DNA of 64,000 nucleotides from Bacteroidales bacterium (GCA_017525505.1 JAFXSR010000012.1:124001-188000), one strand, 5' to 3'; shown: positions 33,490 to 41,716, counted from the first letter of the stretch. Program-made: numbers and translations. The notes: generated by a model from the letters alone, not told the origin.

Positions 33490-35257
33490 GTATTTCAGTC
33501 CCTTTGTGATTCCGTTCTGCATCGGTGTGGTACTGCTGTTTGCTTTCTGTATTTGGAAGTACATCAGATGGTACAAAGGCTTCGACCGTTTGCAGCGGGC
33601 TATTATCAGGAAAAACATTCTCTCTTGGAAGTTCTTGCCGGCTATCTGGGAGATCATTATGGAGTCGCTGTTGCACCGCCGCATCTTCAAGCGGAATCTC
33701 ATGCTGGGCTATATGCACGCCAGCATCGCCTTTGGGTGGTTCCTGCTGATTGTGGTGGGCTTCTTCGAGGCGGAATTTGGCATCCAAGGCGGCAAGCCAT
33801 TCTGGGTGGCTATTTTCTACCGTTTTTTCCAGCATGAGCATGACACCTTCCCCTCTGCGGAGGTCTTTACGCAGGTGATGGACGGATTGCTGCTTTTGGT
33901 GCTGTCGGGTATCGCTATTGCTTTTGTGAAGATGATTTACAGCCGCATTGTGGGCATGAAGAAGGTGACCAAGCATGTTATCTTTGACCGCTTCGCCAAG
34001 GTGTCGCTGTGGTGCATCTTTCCTTTCAGATTGCTGTCGGAGAGTGTGACGGCCGCTATGTACCACAACGGCGGTTTCCTTACGCAAACGATAGGCGACA
34101 TTCTGCCTTTTGCCAATGAATATGTGGAATATACCTGCTGGCTGCTATATTCTCTGGCTTTGGGGGTGTTTTTTACAGCGATGCCCTTCTCGCGTTATAT
34201 GCACATCTTTACCGAGGTGTTCCTCATTTTCTTCCGTCGCTTGGGCGTGAAAGAGGATGAGCAAAAGTCGGGCTACACGATGTATGAGCTGAGTGCCTGC
34301 TCGCGCTGCGGTATCTGCATTGACGCTTGTCCATTGAATAAACAGCTGGATATCAAAGGAGTACAGTCGGTGTATTTTTTGCGGGATATCCGTTACAAGA
34401 TGCTGAAAGACGAGATTGCCGACAACTGCCTGATGTGCAGCCGTTGTGCAAGCGATTGTCCGGTGCAGCTCGATTTGATGTCCATTCGTCGTCAGATGCG
34501 TGACAAGAAAGAGCTCGACACCAAGAACAATTACCGCTATTTGGACACTGTGCGCGCTTTTAACGCCATGGACCGTGTAGTGTATTTCGCCGGCTGTATG
34601 TCGCATCTCACACCAGGCATTCCCGAGGCGATGGAGAAGATTTTCGAGACGGTGGGACAGAAGTACTGGTACATGGACAAGGAGGCCTCCATTTGCTGCG
34701 GACGGCCGCTGATGCAGCAGGGTTTCCATACGCAGGCTTCGGAATTGAGAAGAAAGAATACCCAGCTGATCGTGCAGTCGCATGCCAGACTGTTGGTTAC
34801 TTCCTGCCCCATTTGCTATCAGTCGTTTACCAAAGAATACAAGCTGCCCATCAAGGTGATGCACCATACCGAGTATATCAACATGCTGATCAAGAGTGGC
34901 AAGCTGAAAGTGAGCAAGGACGCTTCGCTGAAGGTGACCTATCATGACCCGTGCGAGTTGGGACGCGGTTGCGGCATCTATCAGGAACCGCGCGATGTGC
35001 TGAACAGTGTGGCCACGCTACTGAAAACTCCCGAGGAGCGAGAGCATAGCCTGTGCTGTGGCTTCAATCTGGGCAATACGGTGATTGAGCTGGAACAGCA
35101 AGAGAAAATCCGCAACGCCGCTTTGGAGAACCTGCAGACGGGCAACCCCGATTTGATTTGCACGGCCTGCCCGATGTGCAAGAAGGCTTTCACCCGTGCC
35201 ACCGAGGCCAAGGTGATGGATGTGGCGGAGCTGGTCGTTAAACAAACTGAAAACTGA
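33482..35257 (+). CDS. Membrane HdrE-HdrD fusion (cytochrome b-like domain plus two CCG domains)
   Basis: This 591-residue protein joins parts that are separate in methanogens. Residues 1-~260 hold about six hydrophobic segments with His residues, as in HdrE/NarI/QmoC cytochromes b. Two 4Fe-4S motifs follow, CSRCGICIDACP (~272-285) and CLMCSRCASDCP (~316-327). Then come two CCG domains, FAGCMSHLTPG...CCGRP...CPICYQ (~368-447) and HDPCELGRG...LCCGF...CPMCKK (~487-570), the non-cubane 4Fe-4S active-site type of HdrB/HdrD. It likely links a disulfide-type reaction to the quinone pool at the inner membrane. The substrate is unknown. Confidence 0.85.
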   Translation: MSKYFSPFVIPFCIGVVLLFAFCIWKYIRWYKGFDRLQRAIIRKNILSWKFLPAIWEIIMESLLHRRIFKRNLMLGYMHASIAFGWFLLIVVGFFEAEFGIQGGKPFWVAIFYRFFQHEHDTFPSAEVFTQVMDGLLLLVLSGIAIAFVKMIYSRIVGMKKVTKHVIFDRFAKVSLWCIFPFRLLSESVTAAMYHNGGFLTQTIGDILPFANEYVEYTCWLLYSLALGVFFTAMPFSRYMHIFTEVFLIFFRRLGVKEDEQKSGYTMYELSACSRCGICIDACPLNKQLDIKGVQSVYFLRDIRYKMLKDEIADNCLMCSRCASDCPVQLDLMSIRRQMRDKKELDTKNNYRYLDTVRAFNAMDRVVYFAGCMSHLTPGIPEAMEKIFETVGQKYWYMDKEASICCGRPLMQQGFHTQASELRRKNTQLIVQSHARLLVTSCPICYQSFTKEYKLPIKVMHHTEYINMLIKSGKLKVSKDASLKVTYHDPCELGRGCGIYQEPRDVLNSVATLLKTPEEREHSLCCGFNLGNTVIELEQQEKIRNAALENLQTGNPDLICTACPMCKKAFTRATEAKVMDVAELVVKQTEN

Positions 35258-35315
35258 AAACTGAAAATTGAAAACTGAAAACTAACAATTATTCATTGTT
35301 AATTATTAATTGGAA
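35236..35315. repeat. AACTGAA heptamer tract and ATTATTAATT stretch
   Basis: At least five AACTGAA/AATTGAA units (about 35244-35285) overlap the last codons of the HdrED gene, followed by an AT-rich imperfect repeat up to the next start. Confidence 0.7.
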
Positions 35316-35321
35316 ACAATA

Positions 35322-36386
35322 ATGAGTGAGATTCCAAAACGTTTCTGGAACGAATATCAGAAGGAAATAGCGGACGACCATTACTTCTATGAGAGGAGTT
35401 GTATCCGTCAGACCTTCTTTCCGGGCTCTGAGGCTGCTTTCCTGAAAATTATGCGGGAAGAGCTGGGCAAGGATATCAAGGACGAGGCCAATCAACATAC
35501 ATGCACGGGTATCGGCTATCACTCGGATGTGGTACCGATTGAGACCACGATGACGGTGGTGGCCCGTTTGTTCTCGCTGATGACAGAGGACGGCTACGAG
35601 AACTATGTGCCCTCGTGTGTTACCTCGTTTGGCGTGTTCACCGAGATGGTGGAGATGTGGAAACATGACCCTGCCATGCTGGAGCAGGCTCGCAAATACC
35701 TGCGCGAAGCCACCGGCCGTGAGTTCGAGCTGCCCAAAAATATCGCTCATCCTTCTGACATTATCTTTAAGTTCAGAAATGAGCTGAAACCCAAAATGAA
35801 ATACCAGCTGGTGAACCGCTTTACGGGCAAACCCTTGAGGGCTGTGGAACATGTGGGTTGCCATTATGCCAAGATTTTTCCGGAGAAAGGTGTGGGCAAG
35901 TCGGAGTTCCCGCATGTGCTGTCGGGTATGATCGAAGCCTGGGGTGGCGAGGTGATTGACTATCCCGAAAGACGCCATTGCTGCGGCTTCGGCTTCCGCC
36001 AGTACCTGGTGCAGGAAAACCGCGGCTATTCAGTGGCCAACTCCAAGAAGAAGTTCGAGTCGATGGAACCCTATGAGCCTGACTTTATCCTCACCAATTG
36101 CCCAGGTTGCGGCATGTTCCTAGACAAGTGGCAATATACTATTGCCGAGCTGGAGCACAAGACCTACGACAAAGATGGTTATGGTATCCCGGTGCTGACC
36201 TATGAGGAACTGACAGGCCTGCTGCTGGGTTATGACCCGTGGACACTGGGCTTGCAGCTGCATCAGGTGCAGTGCGAGACGCTGATGGACAAAATCGGTA
36301 TCGCTTACAATCCCGACGAGAAATACAAGGGAGTGTCAGGAAAGGTGCTGGCCATGCCGGATAAGCCGACCGTGCTGAAAGTGTGA
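35322..36386 (+). CDS. HdrB-like CCG-domain protein
   Basis: This protein has 354 residues from the ATG at 35322; an in-frame TTG at 35310 is less likely. The second CCG domain is complete: VGCHYAKIFP (~175), HCCGFGFRQ (~220) and CPGCGMF (~260). The first is partly degenerate: RSCIRQTFFPG (~26), HTCTGIGYHSD (~60; one Cys of the usual CC pair replaced) and PSCVTSFGVF (~97). HdrB holds the disulfide-cleaving non-cubane clusters. With HdrED this gives the operon two catalytic-type subunits. It follows HdrED across a heptamer tract of ~64 bp. Confidence 0.85.
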   Translation: MSEIPKRFWNEYQKEIADDHYFYERSCIRQTFFPGSEAAFLKIMREELGKDIKDEANQHTCTGIGYHSDVVPIETTMTVVARLFSLMTEDGYENYVPSCVTSFGVFTEMVEMWKHDPAMLEQARKYLREATGREFELPKNIAHPSDIIFKFRNELKPKMKYQLVNRFTGKPLRAVEHVGCHYAKIFPEKGVGKSEFPHVLSGMIEAWGGEVIDYPERRHCCGFGFRQYLVQENRGYSVANSKKKFESMEPYEPDFILTNCPGCGMFLDKWQYTIAELEHKTYDKDGYGIPVLTYEELTGLLLGYDPWTLGLQLHQVQCETLMDKIGIAYNPDEKYKGVSGKVLAMPDKPTVLKV

Positions 36387-36495
36387 AGATCCGTAAAGAC
36401 ATGCACTGCGTGCATTCGTCAAGACGTTAAGATGATTTTCTTTCGTCTTAACGAGCGAACGAAGTGAGCATCTTCACGTTTCCACGTCTTAACGA
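36387..36495. repeat. Composite octamer repeat element 5
   Basis: The ATGCACTGCGTGCAT hairpin, GTCAAGAC/GTTAAGAT units, hairpin CGTTAAGATGA / TTCGTCTTAACG, CGAGCGAACGAAGTGAGCA and TCTTCACG/TTTCCACG units. It lies between the HdrB and HdrA genes. Confidence 0.85.
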
Positions 36496-36499
36496 TAAA

Positions 36500-36537
36500 T
36501 ACAATTCAACAATTAAACAAATCAACAATTAAACATA
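36500..36537. repeat. AATTAAAC octamer tract
   Basis: AATTCAAC-AATTAAAC-AAATCAAC-AATTAAAC, four 8-bp units just before the HdrA-like start codon. Confidence 0.7.
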
Positions 36538-36539
36538 TA

Positions 36540-37577
36540 ATGAGAACCATCGCAATCATAGGAGCAGGACCGGCCGGTATAGAGGCGGCGTCAATATTAG
36601 CTGCTGTGGAAGAAACCGAAGTGCTGCTTTTCGAGAAATCGTCAACCACTATGGACAATCTTCGGGACAAGGCCTTTCTCTTTCCGGATTTTTCATCCGC
36701 TGCCGACTTGGTAGAGATAATGGAGTCCAAATTGGACCGCGACAATATCAAATTGCACTTGTCCACAGCCATCACCTCGGTGGAATCGACAAGCACAGCC
36801 ACTGAGGCAGGAGGCATCATGGCTTGGGAGCTGCAGGATGCGTCTGGAGCCCGCTATAAGGCCGATGCAGTGCTGGTGACCACTGGTTATAGGGTGTTCG
36901 ATGCCCATCGCAAGGAAGAGTTGGGTTATGGTATCTATCCTGGGGTGATTACTTCCATTGATTTGGAAAAGAAACTCAAGGATGGCAAGATTCTCAATGC
37001 CGTTGGCGATGCCCCCAAAAAAATTGTCTTCTTGCAGTGTGTGGGCTCACGCGACGAGAAGTCGGGCAACCATTATTGCTCGAAGGTGTGCTGTGTGACA
37101 GCGGTCAAGCAGGCTATTGAGGTGCGAAAACTTTTGCCGGAGGTGGAAACCTATATATTCTACATGGATTTGCGCATGTGGGGCGGTGGCTTTGAGGAGA
37201 TGTACCGCGAGTCGCAGGAGAAATACGGGGTTAGATATGTGCGTGGACGTATCTCTGAGGCGGCATCTACCTACGATGGCAAAATCCAGATCAAGTCGGA
37301 GGACACGCTGGTGGGCTTGCCGCTGAAGATGAGTGCCGACTTGCTGGTGCTGATGGTGGGTATGGAACCTTCGGAGGGTACCAAGACCCTGACTCGCCAG
37401 TGCAATTGTGCGGACGCGTATGGCTTTGCCACTACTGTGAATCCGCATGCACGCGACAATGAAACCGCCCAGCCGGGATTGTATGTGGCGGGCAGCTGCA
37501 AGCGCCCCATGTCCATCAACGACAGCCTGACCGATGCTCGCTCCGCCGCCCTGCGGATTATGGAGTACTTGAAGTAG
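36540..37577 (+). CDS. HdrA-like FAD protein, short form without ferredoxin domains
   Basis: This 345-residue protein begins with an FAD Rossmann motif (IGAGPAGIEAASIL, ~6-19). It keeps the HdrA/QmoA 4Fe-4S signature CVGSRDEK...YCSKVCC (~166-184). Near the end GLYVAGSCKRPMSIND (~316-331) closes the FAD site. The ferredoxin domains found in methanogen HdrA (~650 residues) are missing, so it resembles QmoA or the sulfur-oxidation HdrA. It probably passes electrons between the HdrC subunits and the catalytic subunits. Repeat element 5 separates it from HdrB, but orientation and function suggest the same transcription unit; a bidirectional terminator follows. Confidence 0.85.
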   Translation: MRTIAIIGAGPAGIEAASILAAVEETEVLLFEKSSTTMDNLRDKAFLFPDFSSAADLVEIMESKLDRDNIKLHLSTAITSVESTSTATEAGGIMAWELQDASGARYKADAVLVTTGYRVFDAHRKEELGYGIYPGVITSIDLEKKLKDGKILNAVGDAPKKIVFLQCVGSRDEKSGNHYCSKVCCVTAVKQAIEVRKLLPEVETYIFYMDLRMWGGGFEEMYRESQEKYGVRYVRGRISEAASTYDGKIQIKSEDTLVGLPLKMSADLLVLMVGMEPSEGTKTLTRQCNCADAYGFATTVNPHARDNETAQPGLYVAGSCKRPMSINDSLTDARSAALRIMEYLK

Positions 37578-37579
37578 TT

Positions 37580-37617
37580 TTTTTTCACACTTCCCAAGGA
37601 TGGAAAGTGTGAAAAAA
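37580..37617. terminator. Bidirectional terminator after HdrA-like gene
   Basis: A 13-bp stem TTTTTTCACACTT / AAGTGTGAAAAAA around a 12-nt loop, with T and A tracts on the two sides. It can serve both the HdrA-like gene and the convergent helix-hairpin-helix gene. Confidence 0.8.
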
Positions 37618-37667
37618 TCCTTCCCAACGGGTGCCCGAAAGGGGCGGGGTACGGGAAGGTGTGAAGA

Positions 37668-38426
37668 CTAAAACTCCACGTACCACACCAACTTCTCTTC
37701 CAGCTCGGCATAGATGTGGGTGATGTCGCGGAGGTGTGACATGTCGCGGATAGGACCGTTCTTCTGGCGGTAGTTGAGGATGGTCTTGGTGAGGTAGCTG
37801 TCGAAATAGGGATGCGAAACCAATGTTTTGTAGTCGCACTGGTTGATATTGATTTTGCGGATCAGCCTGCGGTCGGCAGTAAAGTATTTCTCGACATATT
37901 CCAAATTGATGTTTTGTAGGATGTAAATCTCCTGAAGTTGTGCGAGACTATAGAACCCACCCAGCTTGTCGCGGTATTCCACGATTTTCTGCGCCCGCTT
38001 GCTGCCGAATTGGGGAATGCGCATGATGTCGCTGGTGTCGGCGCGGTTCAGTTCCACCTTGACAATGGCGTATTGCGGTTTCTGGGGCTGTTTCTTCAAA
38101 CTGTCTCCCGAAAATGCTTTGCTCTTATCATAACGATAGGAGGGATCTTTTCCTGTCCTAGGTGTATAACCTTGTAATCCGGTGCCTTTTTCATTCCGTA
38201 ATCCTGTAATCCTGTAATCCTTTGTATGCGCAGCTTTCATGGAGTCTTTCAACCGTTGCTGTTCCAGTTCGAACTTGTATGATAGTTCTTGGTATTCCGC
38301 AGAACCGGCATGGGCGACAGCGTTGTTTTCGTAAAGGAAATAGAAGAGAATGCCTGCCAAAAGCAATAGGCCAATGAGGGCGGAGGCAGCCCACTCACCA
38401 GCGGTGAATCTGAAAAAAGATTTCAT
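37668..38426 (-). CDS. Membrane-anchored helix-hairpin-helix protein (ComEA-like)
   Basis: This 252-residue protein has one N-terminal membrane segment (~12-32, ASALIGLLLLAGILFYFLY) followed by helix-hairpin-helix DNA-binding repeats: ELNRADTSDIMRIPQFGSKR (~126-145), an AQLQEI block and ININQCDYKTLVSHPYFDSY (~194-213). ComEA-type proteins bind DNA at the outer face of the inner membrane during uptake. Here three HhH units are present, as in Bacteroidota members of unknown role. Residues ~68-77 (DYRITGLRNE) are encoded by a GTAATCCT tandem tract inside the gene. Confidence 0.8.
   Translation of the reverse strand: MKSFFRFTAGEWAASALIGLLLLAGILFYFLYENNAVAHAGSAEYQELSYKFELEQQRLKDSMKAAHTKDYRITGLRNEKGTGLQGYTPRTGKDPSYRYDKSKAFSGDSLKKQPQKPQYAIVKVELNRADTSDIMRIPQFGSKRAQKIVEYRDKLGGFYSLAQLQEIYILQNINLEYVEKYFTADRRLIRKININQCDYKTLVSHPYFDSYLTKTILNYRQKNGPIRDMSHLRDITHIYAELEEKLVWYVEF
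38195..38222. repeat. Coding GTAATCCT octamer tract in the HhH gene
   Basis: Three consecutive GTAATCCT units read in frame in the linker between the membrane anchor and the first HhH motif. The same unit appears between genes at 6177-6192 and 23580-23600. Confidence 0.75.
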
Positions 38427-38498
38427 CGTTTTTCTTGTTTAAAAAATTAGAAATTCAAAAGGTGGATGAATTTTGTGGAGGCGTTTTAGAAAATGTCT

Positions 38499-41468
38499 CT
38501 ACTCATCCTGTGTGTTGCTTTTTTTGCAGATGGCGGTGTAGTCACAGTAGCGGCAGTGATTTTCATCATCGGTCTGGACAAATGGCTGTTCAGGGTTGAT
38601 GATGTCACGCAGCAGGTTGATGAGATGGCTTTCGAAAAGGTCTAATATTTCAGGAGTGATTTCTGTCCCCTGTCCCTTGTCCCCTGTCCCCTGAAAAGTG
38701 GGATATAGCTCGTGCTGCTCTTTTTTGTACAGGCGCTGGAAGCTGATGATACCGCAGGAATAGTTGACAGTTGACAGTTGACAGTTGACAGTTTCTAGGT
38801 TACAGATTACAGGTTTCAGGTTACAGTCTTCTGACCCCTGATCACTGACCCCTGTATCCTGTCCCCTGCGACCTGTATTCTGTCCTCTGTCAAAGAGATA
38901 GGCGTACATCAGCAGTTGCAGCAGTTGTTTGTGTTCTGTGCTGGTGAAAATGTCGGACAAGTCATCGCATTTCAGTCCTTTGTCGTCCACATAGCCGGTT
39001 TTGTAGTCCAAGAGGGTGACAAGACCTTTCCGCAGGTCGATGCGGTCGGCGAAGCCTTTCAGTTTTATAGCTTGGTCGTCCACATTGACGGTGGCGGTCA
39101 GCTTTTGCTCTGTGGCCAGAATCTTGAAGCTGTATTGCTCTTTTTCAGCCTGTTCGAGATCATCTTTCAGCTTGCTGAGGTAGCTGGTGACCGCCTTCTT
39201 GACGACTTCAGTGGCCAGGAAGCTTTTTCCCCGGCTGAGGTCGATGTAGATCTTGTTCTCGTCGCTGTTTTTATGTTCTTGGAGAACAGCTTTCCGCATG
39301 GCTTTTTCCACGGAAGTGTCAATGTCTTGCATGGCTTCGCCAATAATCCGCGGATAGTCGGTGGGGTGGTCAATCAATTGTTGGCCAATCTTGTCCAGCA
39401 GGTCGTGGATGGCGTTGCCGATGAGTTTCTGCTCCACACTTTCCGAAATGTCCTCGGCAGGTTCTATTTTGGCGACATGCTTGAGGTAGAACTGGAGCGG
39501 ACAGTTGAGGTAGTTGTTCAGTTGAGAGTAAGTGTATTCCATGTTGAGCAGTTTCTTTACGATGGTGTCGGTCTTCGCAATGCTGAATTCTTTGTTCTGC
39601 TGCTCTGAGCTGACCATGGTGGGCAGCACCAGCTCATGGAGTTGTATGTTACTTAAGTGCTGGGCGTTGATTTCAAAGTCAAGCTGCTTCAGGAAACGGC
39701 TTTTTTCCGCCAGGCTGGTGTCGGAGTCGGTGTTGTAGAGAATATGGACTTGCTCGGCCCGCTGTAGTAGTCTGAAGAAGTGATAACCGTAAACCGTGTC
39801 TTTCTCCTGAAAGGTGGGAAGACCGAAATAGCGCTTCACCTCGTGCAGTATCAGCGAGTTGGAACTGCGGCCAGCCGGCAGGGTGCCTTCATTGACCGAC
39901 AGCATGATGATGTTTTTGAAATCCAGGGCTCTTGTTTCCAGCAAGCCCATAATCTGCAAGCCTTCCGACGGGTTTCCCTTGAGAGGAATGGAGTTGCGCT
40001 GTATGAGGTGATTGATAATGAAAACTGTGGATTCCAGGTCGGTGGTGTCGGTACGGAAATGCTGCAAATAGTTCATGGCCTCATGCAGTCCGTCGATAAT
40101 CATGCCGAGACAGTGCTGGTCGAAGGAGGACGTGCCTGCCTGGATGCACTGTGATTGCAGCAGTTCGAAGAAGCTGGTGACAGACTGGAGCATATCCGCT
40201 GGGGTGCCCGACAAATCAGGAAATTCGGGGGCCTCGAGGGTGCCATTGGCAGGGAAATGCAGAGCTTGACGGGGATAAAGGATGCTGTTGAGCGCCAGCA
40301 GGTCTTTGATGAACTCCCCGTGCTGTCGGGCGTTGCTGAACAGGTAATTGACAATCAGAGGATTTCTGAAGAAGCTGAACACATCGCGGTGGTAATACAG
40401 CATTTCGTCTTGCTGCTGCATGCTCTGGAAGCGTTGTCCATTGCGGGCACAGCTGATAAGGCTGGCCAGCAGGGAGTAAGCGGGGGTGGCTGCCAAGGGG
40501 TAGCCCATGGTGAGGTTGGCTTTGCTGCAGTCGTAGCAGTGGAGGAAGGGAATGAGGAGTTTTTCGTCGGCGAAAACCAACACGGTATTGTTGAGGCTGC
40601 CTTCCTCCTTCTCAATACGATTCAACTGTTCAATCGCATAGAAAATCTGGTTCATCGCTTTGGAGGCCCCCACTAAAAAGATTTCTTTCTGAATGGTGGC
40701 ATAATCGTGATGAATCCAGTTTAGTTCTTTGATTTTTAATTTATTCTGAAGGATATTGATGAAAGGCGTGTAATTGCTGCGATAGAAATCATCAATATCG
40801 AAATAGAATTCGGCCTGATGTTCTAGGTGGTAATATTGGGCCAAGGCCATCTCGGAGGGCGAAAGGGTTTGGAAGCCTGCGAAAACATAGCGTTTGAACT
40901 TGAATTTCCGGGCATAGTCCAACAGATGTTCGGCCACATCTTTGTAAATTTTGCCCTCGTAGGCTAGTTTTTCTTCGTCTAAAAAACTGTTAAAACCCAG
41001 GTAAAGTTCGTGCAGGCTGCTGTAGAATTTCAAGTAGCGCTGCTGGTTGGCACTAAGGGTTTCGCGGCCGAAAACGGTTTCCAGTTCCTTGATGTCCGAC
41101 AGGTTGCCGAAAATCCTGGAGGCATCGGCCAACTGCATGTCTATCTCGCTGATGTCGTGGATGAAAGTCTCGGCCCATGACAGAAAGGAAGCCAGTTTCT
41201 CGCTCTTGGCATGGTCGAACTGCTGGTATGCTTGAAACAGGATGTGCAGGAGTTCGATGTCATCGCAGAGGGTGTAATCCGACAGTTTGTGGATGAACTC
41301 GTCGATAGAGAAGATGGTAGGGGAAAAGCAAGGCTGCGAGATGCCGGCGGCCAGTTCCTTTTGCAGCATCCGCCGGGCGCGCTTGTTGGGCAGCACGATC
41401 AGCGTGTCTTTCAGCGGCATGTCGCTGTGTTGCAGGATGGTCCCGGCCAGTTGTTGTAGAAAGGTCAT
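38499..41468 (-). CDS. AddB-like / PD-(D/E)XK nuclease family protein
   Basis: This protein has 989 residues from the ATG at 41468. The upstream in-frame start overlaps the promoter and is a TTG. The N-terminal ~600 residues have degenerate superfamily I helicase traits (LIVLPNKRARRMLQKEL at ~22-38, NTVLVFADEKLLIPFL, VNEGTLPAGRSSNS). The C-terminus is a RecB-type nuclease: LNCPLQFYLKHV (~651), GFADRIDLRKGLVTLLDYKT (~803-822) and CRYCDYTAIC (~972-982); the four Cys probably hold a 4Fe-4S cluster as in AddB. It should act in double-strand-break end processing. The addA gene is not in view. Two simple-repeat tracts lie inside the coding region. Confidence 0.85.
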   Translation of the reverse strand: MTFLQQLAGTILQHSDMPLKDTLIVLPNKRARRMLQKELAAGISQPCFSPTIFSIDEFIHKLSDYTLCDDIELLHILFQAYQQFDHAKSEKLASFLSWAETFIHDISEIDMQLADASRIFGNLSDIKELETVFGRETLSANQQRYLKFYSSLHELYLGFNSFLDEEKLAYEGKIYKDVAEHLLDYARKFKFKRYVFAGFQTLSPSEMALAQYYHLEHQAEFYFDIDDFYRSNYTPFINILQNKLKIKELNWIHHDYATIQKEIFLVGASKAMNQIFYAIEQLNRIEKEEGSLNNTVLVFADEKLLIPFLHCYDCSKANLTMGYPLAATPAYSLLASLISCARNGQRFQSMQQQDEMLYYHRDVFSFFRNPLIVNYLFSNARQHGEFIKDLLALNSILYPRQALHFPANGTLEAPEFPDLSGTPADMLQSVTSFFELLQSQCIQAGTSSFDQHCLGMIIDGLHEAMNYLQHFRTDTTDLESTVFIINHLIQRNSIPLKGNPSEGLQIMGLLETRALDFKNIIMLSVNEGTLPAGRSSNSLILHEVKRYFGLPTFQEKDTVYGYHFFRLLQRAEQVHILYNTDSDTSLAEKSRFLKQLDFEINAQHLSNIQLHELVLPTMVSSEQQNKEFSIAKTDTIVKKLLNMEYTYSQLNNYLNCPLQFYLKHVAKIEPAEDISESVEQKLIGNAIHDLLDKIGQQLIDHPTDYPRIIGEAMQDIDTSVEKAMRKAVLQEHKNSDENKIYIDLSRGKSFLATEVVKKAVTSYLSKLKDDLEQAEKEQYSFKILATEQKLTATVNVDDQAIKLKGFADRIDLRKGLVTLLDYKTGYVDDKGLKCDDLSDIFTSTEHKQLLQLLMYAYLFDRGQNTGRRGQDTGVSDQGSEDCNLKPVICNLETVNCQLSTVNYSCGIISFQRLYKKEQHELYPTFQGTGDKGQGTEITPEILDLFESHLINLLRDIINPEQPFVQTDDENHCRYCDYTAICKKSNTQDE
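38657..38890. repeat. Coding tandem tracts inside the AddB-like gene
   Basis: CTGTCCCCTGTCCC-type units (38666-38695), four TTGACAG heptamers (38763-38790), GGTTACAG-type units (38807-38827) and CTGACCCCTGTATCCTGTCC-type units (38830-38888). All stay in frame and encode low-complexity segments (for example GTGDKGQGTE, TVNCQLSTVN) within the nuclease domain. Confidence 0.8.
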
Positions 41469-41486
41469 AGTCTGTTTTTTCTTTTG

Positions 41487-41494
41487 CAAAGATA
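41487..41494 (-). promoter_or_regulatory. -7 box of AddB-like gene
   Basis: CAAAGATA reads TATCTTTG on the minus strand, 18 nt before the ATG at 41468. Confidence 0.65.
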
Positions 41495-41561
41495 ATTCTT
41501 TTTGTTGAAGACGTTGATGTTTTATTTTTTATTTTTGCAAAAAAAATAACAGACATGTCTC

Positions 41562-41671
41562 TTACTTCCTCACCACAAACTTCCGCTCGGTTTTGCCGGA
41601 GGCGGTGTTGATGTGGGTGATGTAGGTGCCGGCGGGAAGGTGGCTGATGTTGAGGTGGGCGGTGGTTTTTT
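41562..41671 (-). pseudogene. Remnant of a T9SS type-A sorting domain
   Basis: On the minus strand this reads AHLNISHLPAGTYITHINTA, then SGKTERKFVVRK and a stop, which is the last third of a T9SS sorting domain. Upstream of it the frame runs into AT-rich sequence and the gpsA promoter, with no protein body. The piece is too short to function, and no start or signal peptide precedes it, so it looks like the 3' end of a deleted surface-protein gene. Confidence 0.75.
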
Positions 41672-41677
41672 TTCTTG

Positions 41678-41704
41678 TTTGTGTGAATATTTTTTGTATT
41701 TTTG
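41678..41704 (+). promoter_or_regulatory. Promoter of gpsA
   Basis: TTTG at 41678-41681 and TATTTTTG at 41697-41704. A second TATTTTTG lies farther up at 41530-41537, on the other side of the sorting-domain remnant. Confidence 0.55.
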
Positions 41705-41716
41705 CACAATTAAAAA

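Noticed and set aside
31452..37577. Sulfur-oxidation Hdr pathway or Qmo complex as a firm assignment
   Set aside because: No lipoate-binding protein, and the membrane HdrE-HdrD fusion plus VOC gene do not fit either layout; kept only as a hypothesis.
38916..39608. Plus-strand 230-residue frame inside the AddB-like gene
   Set aside because: Opposite-strand shadow over the nuclease domain.
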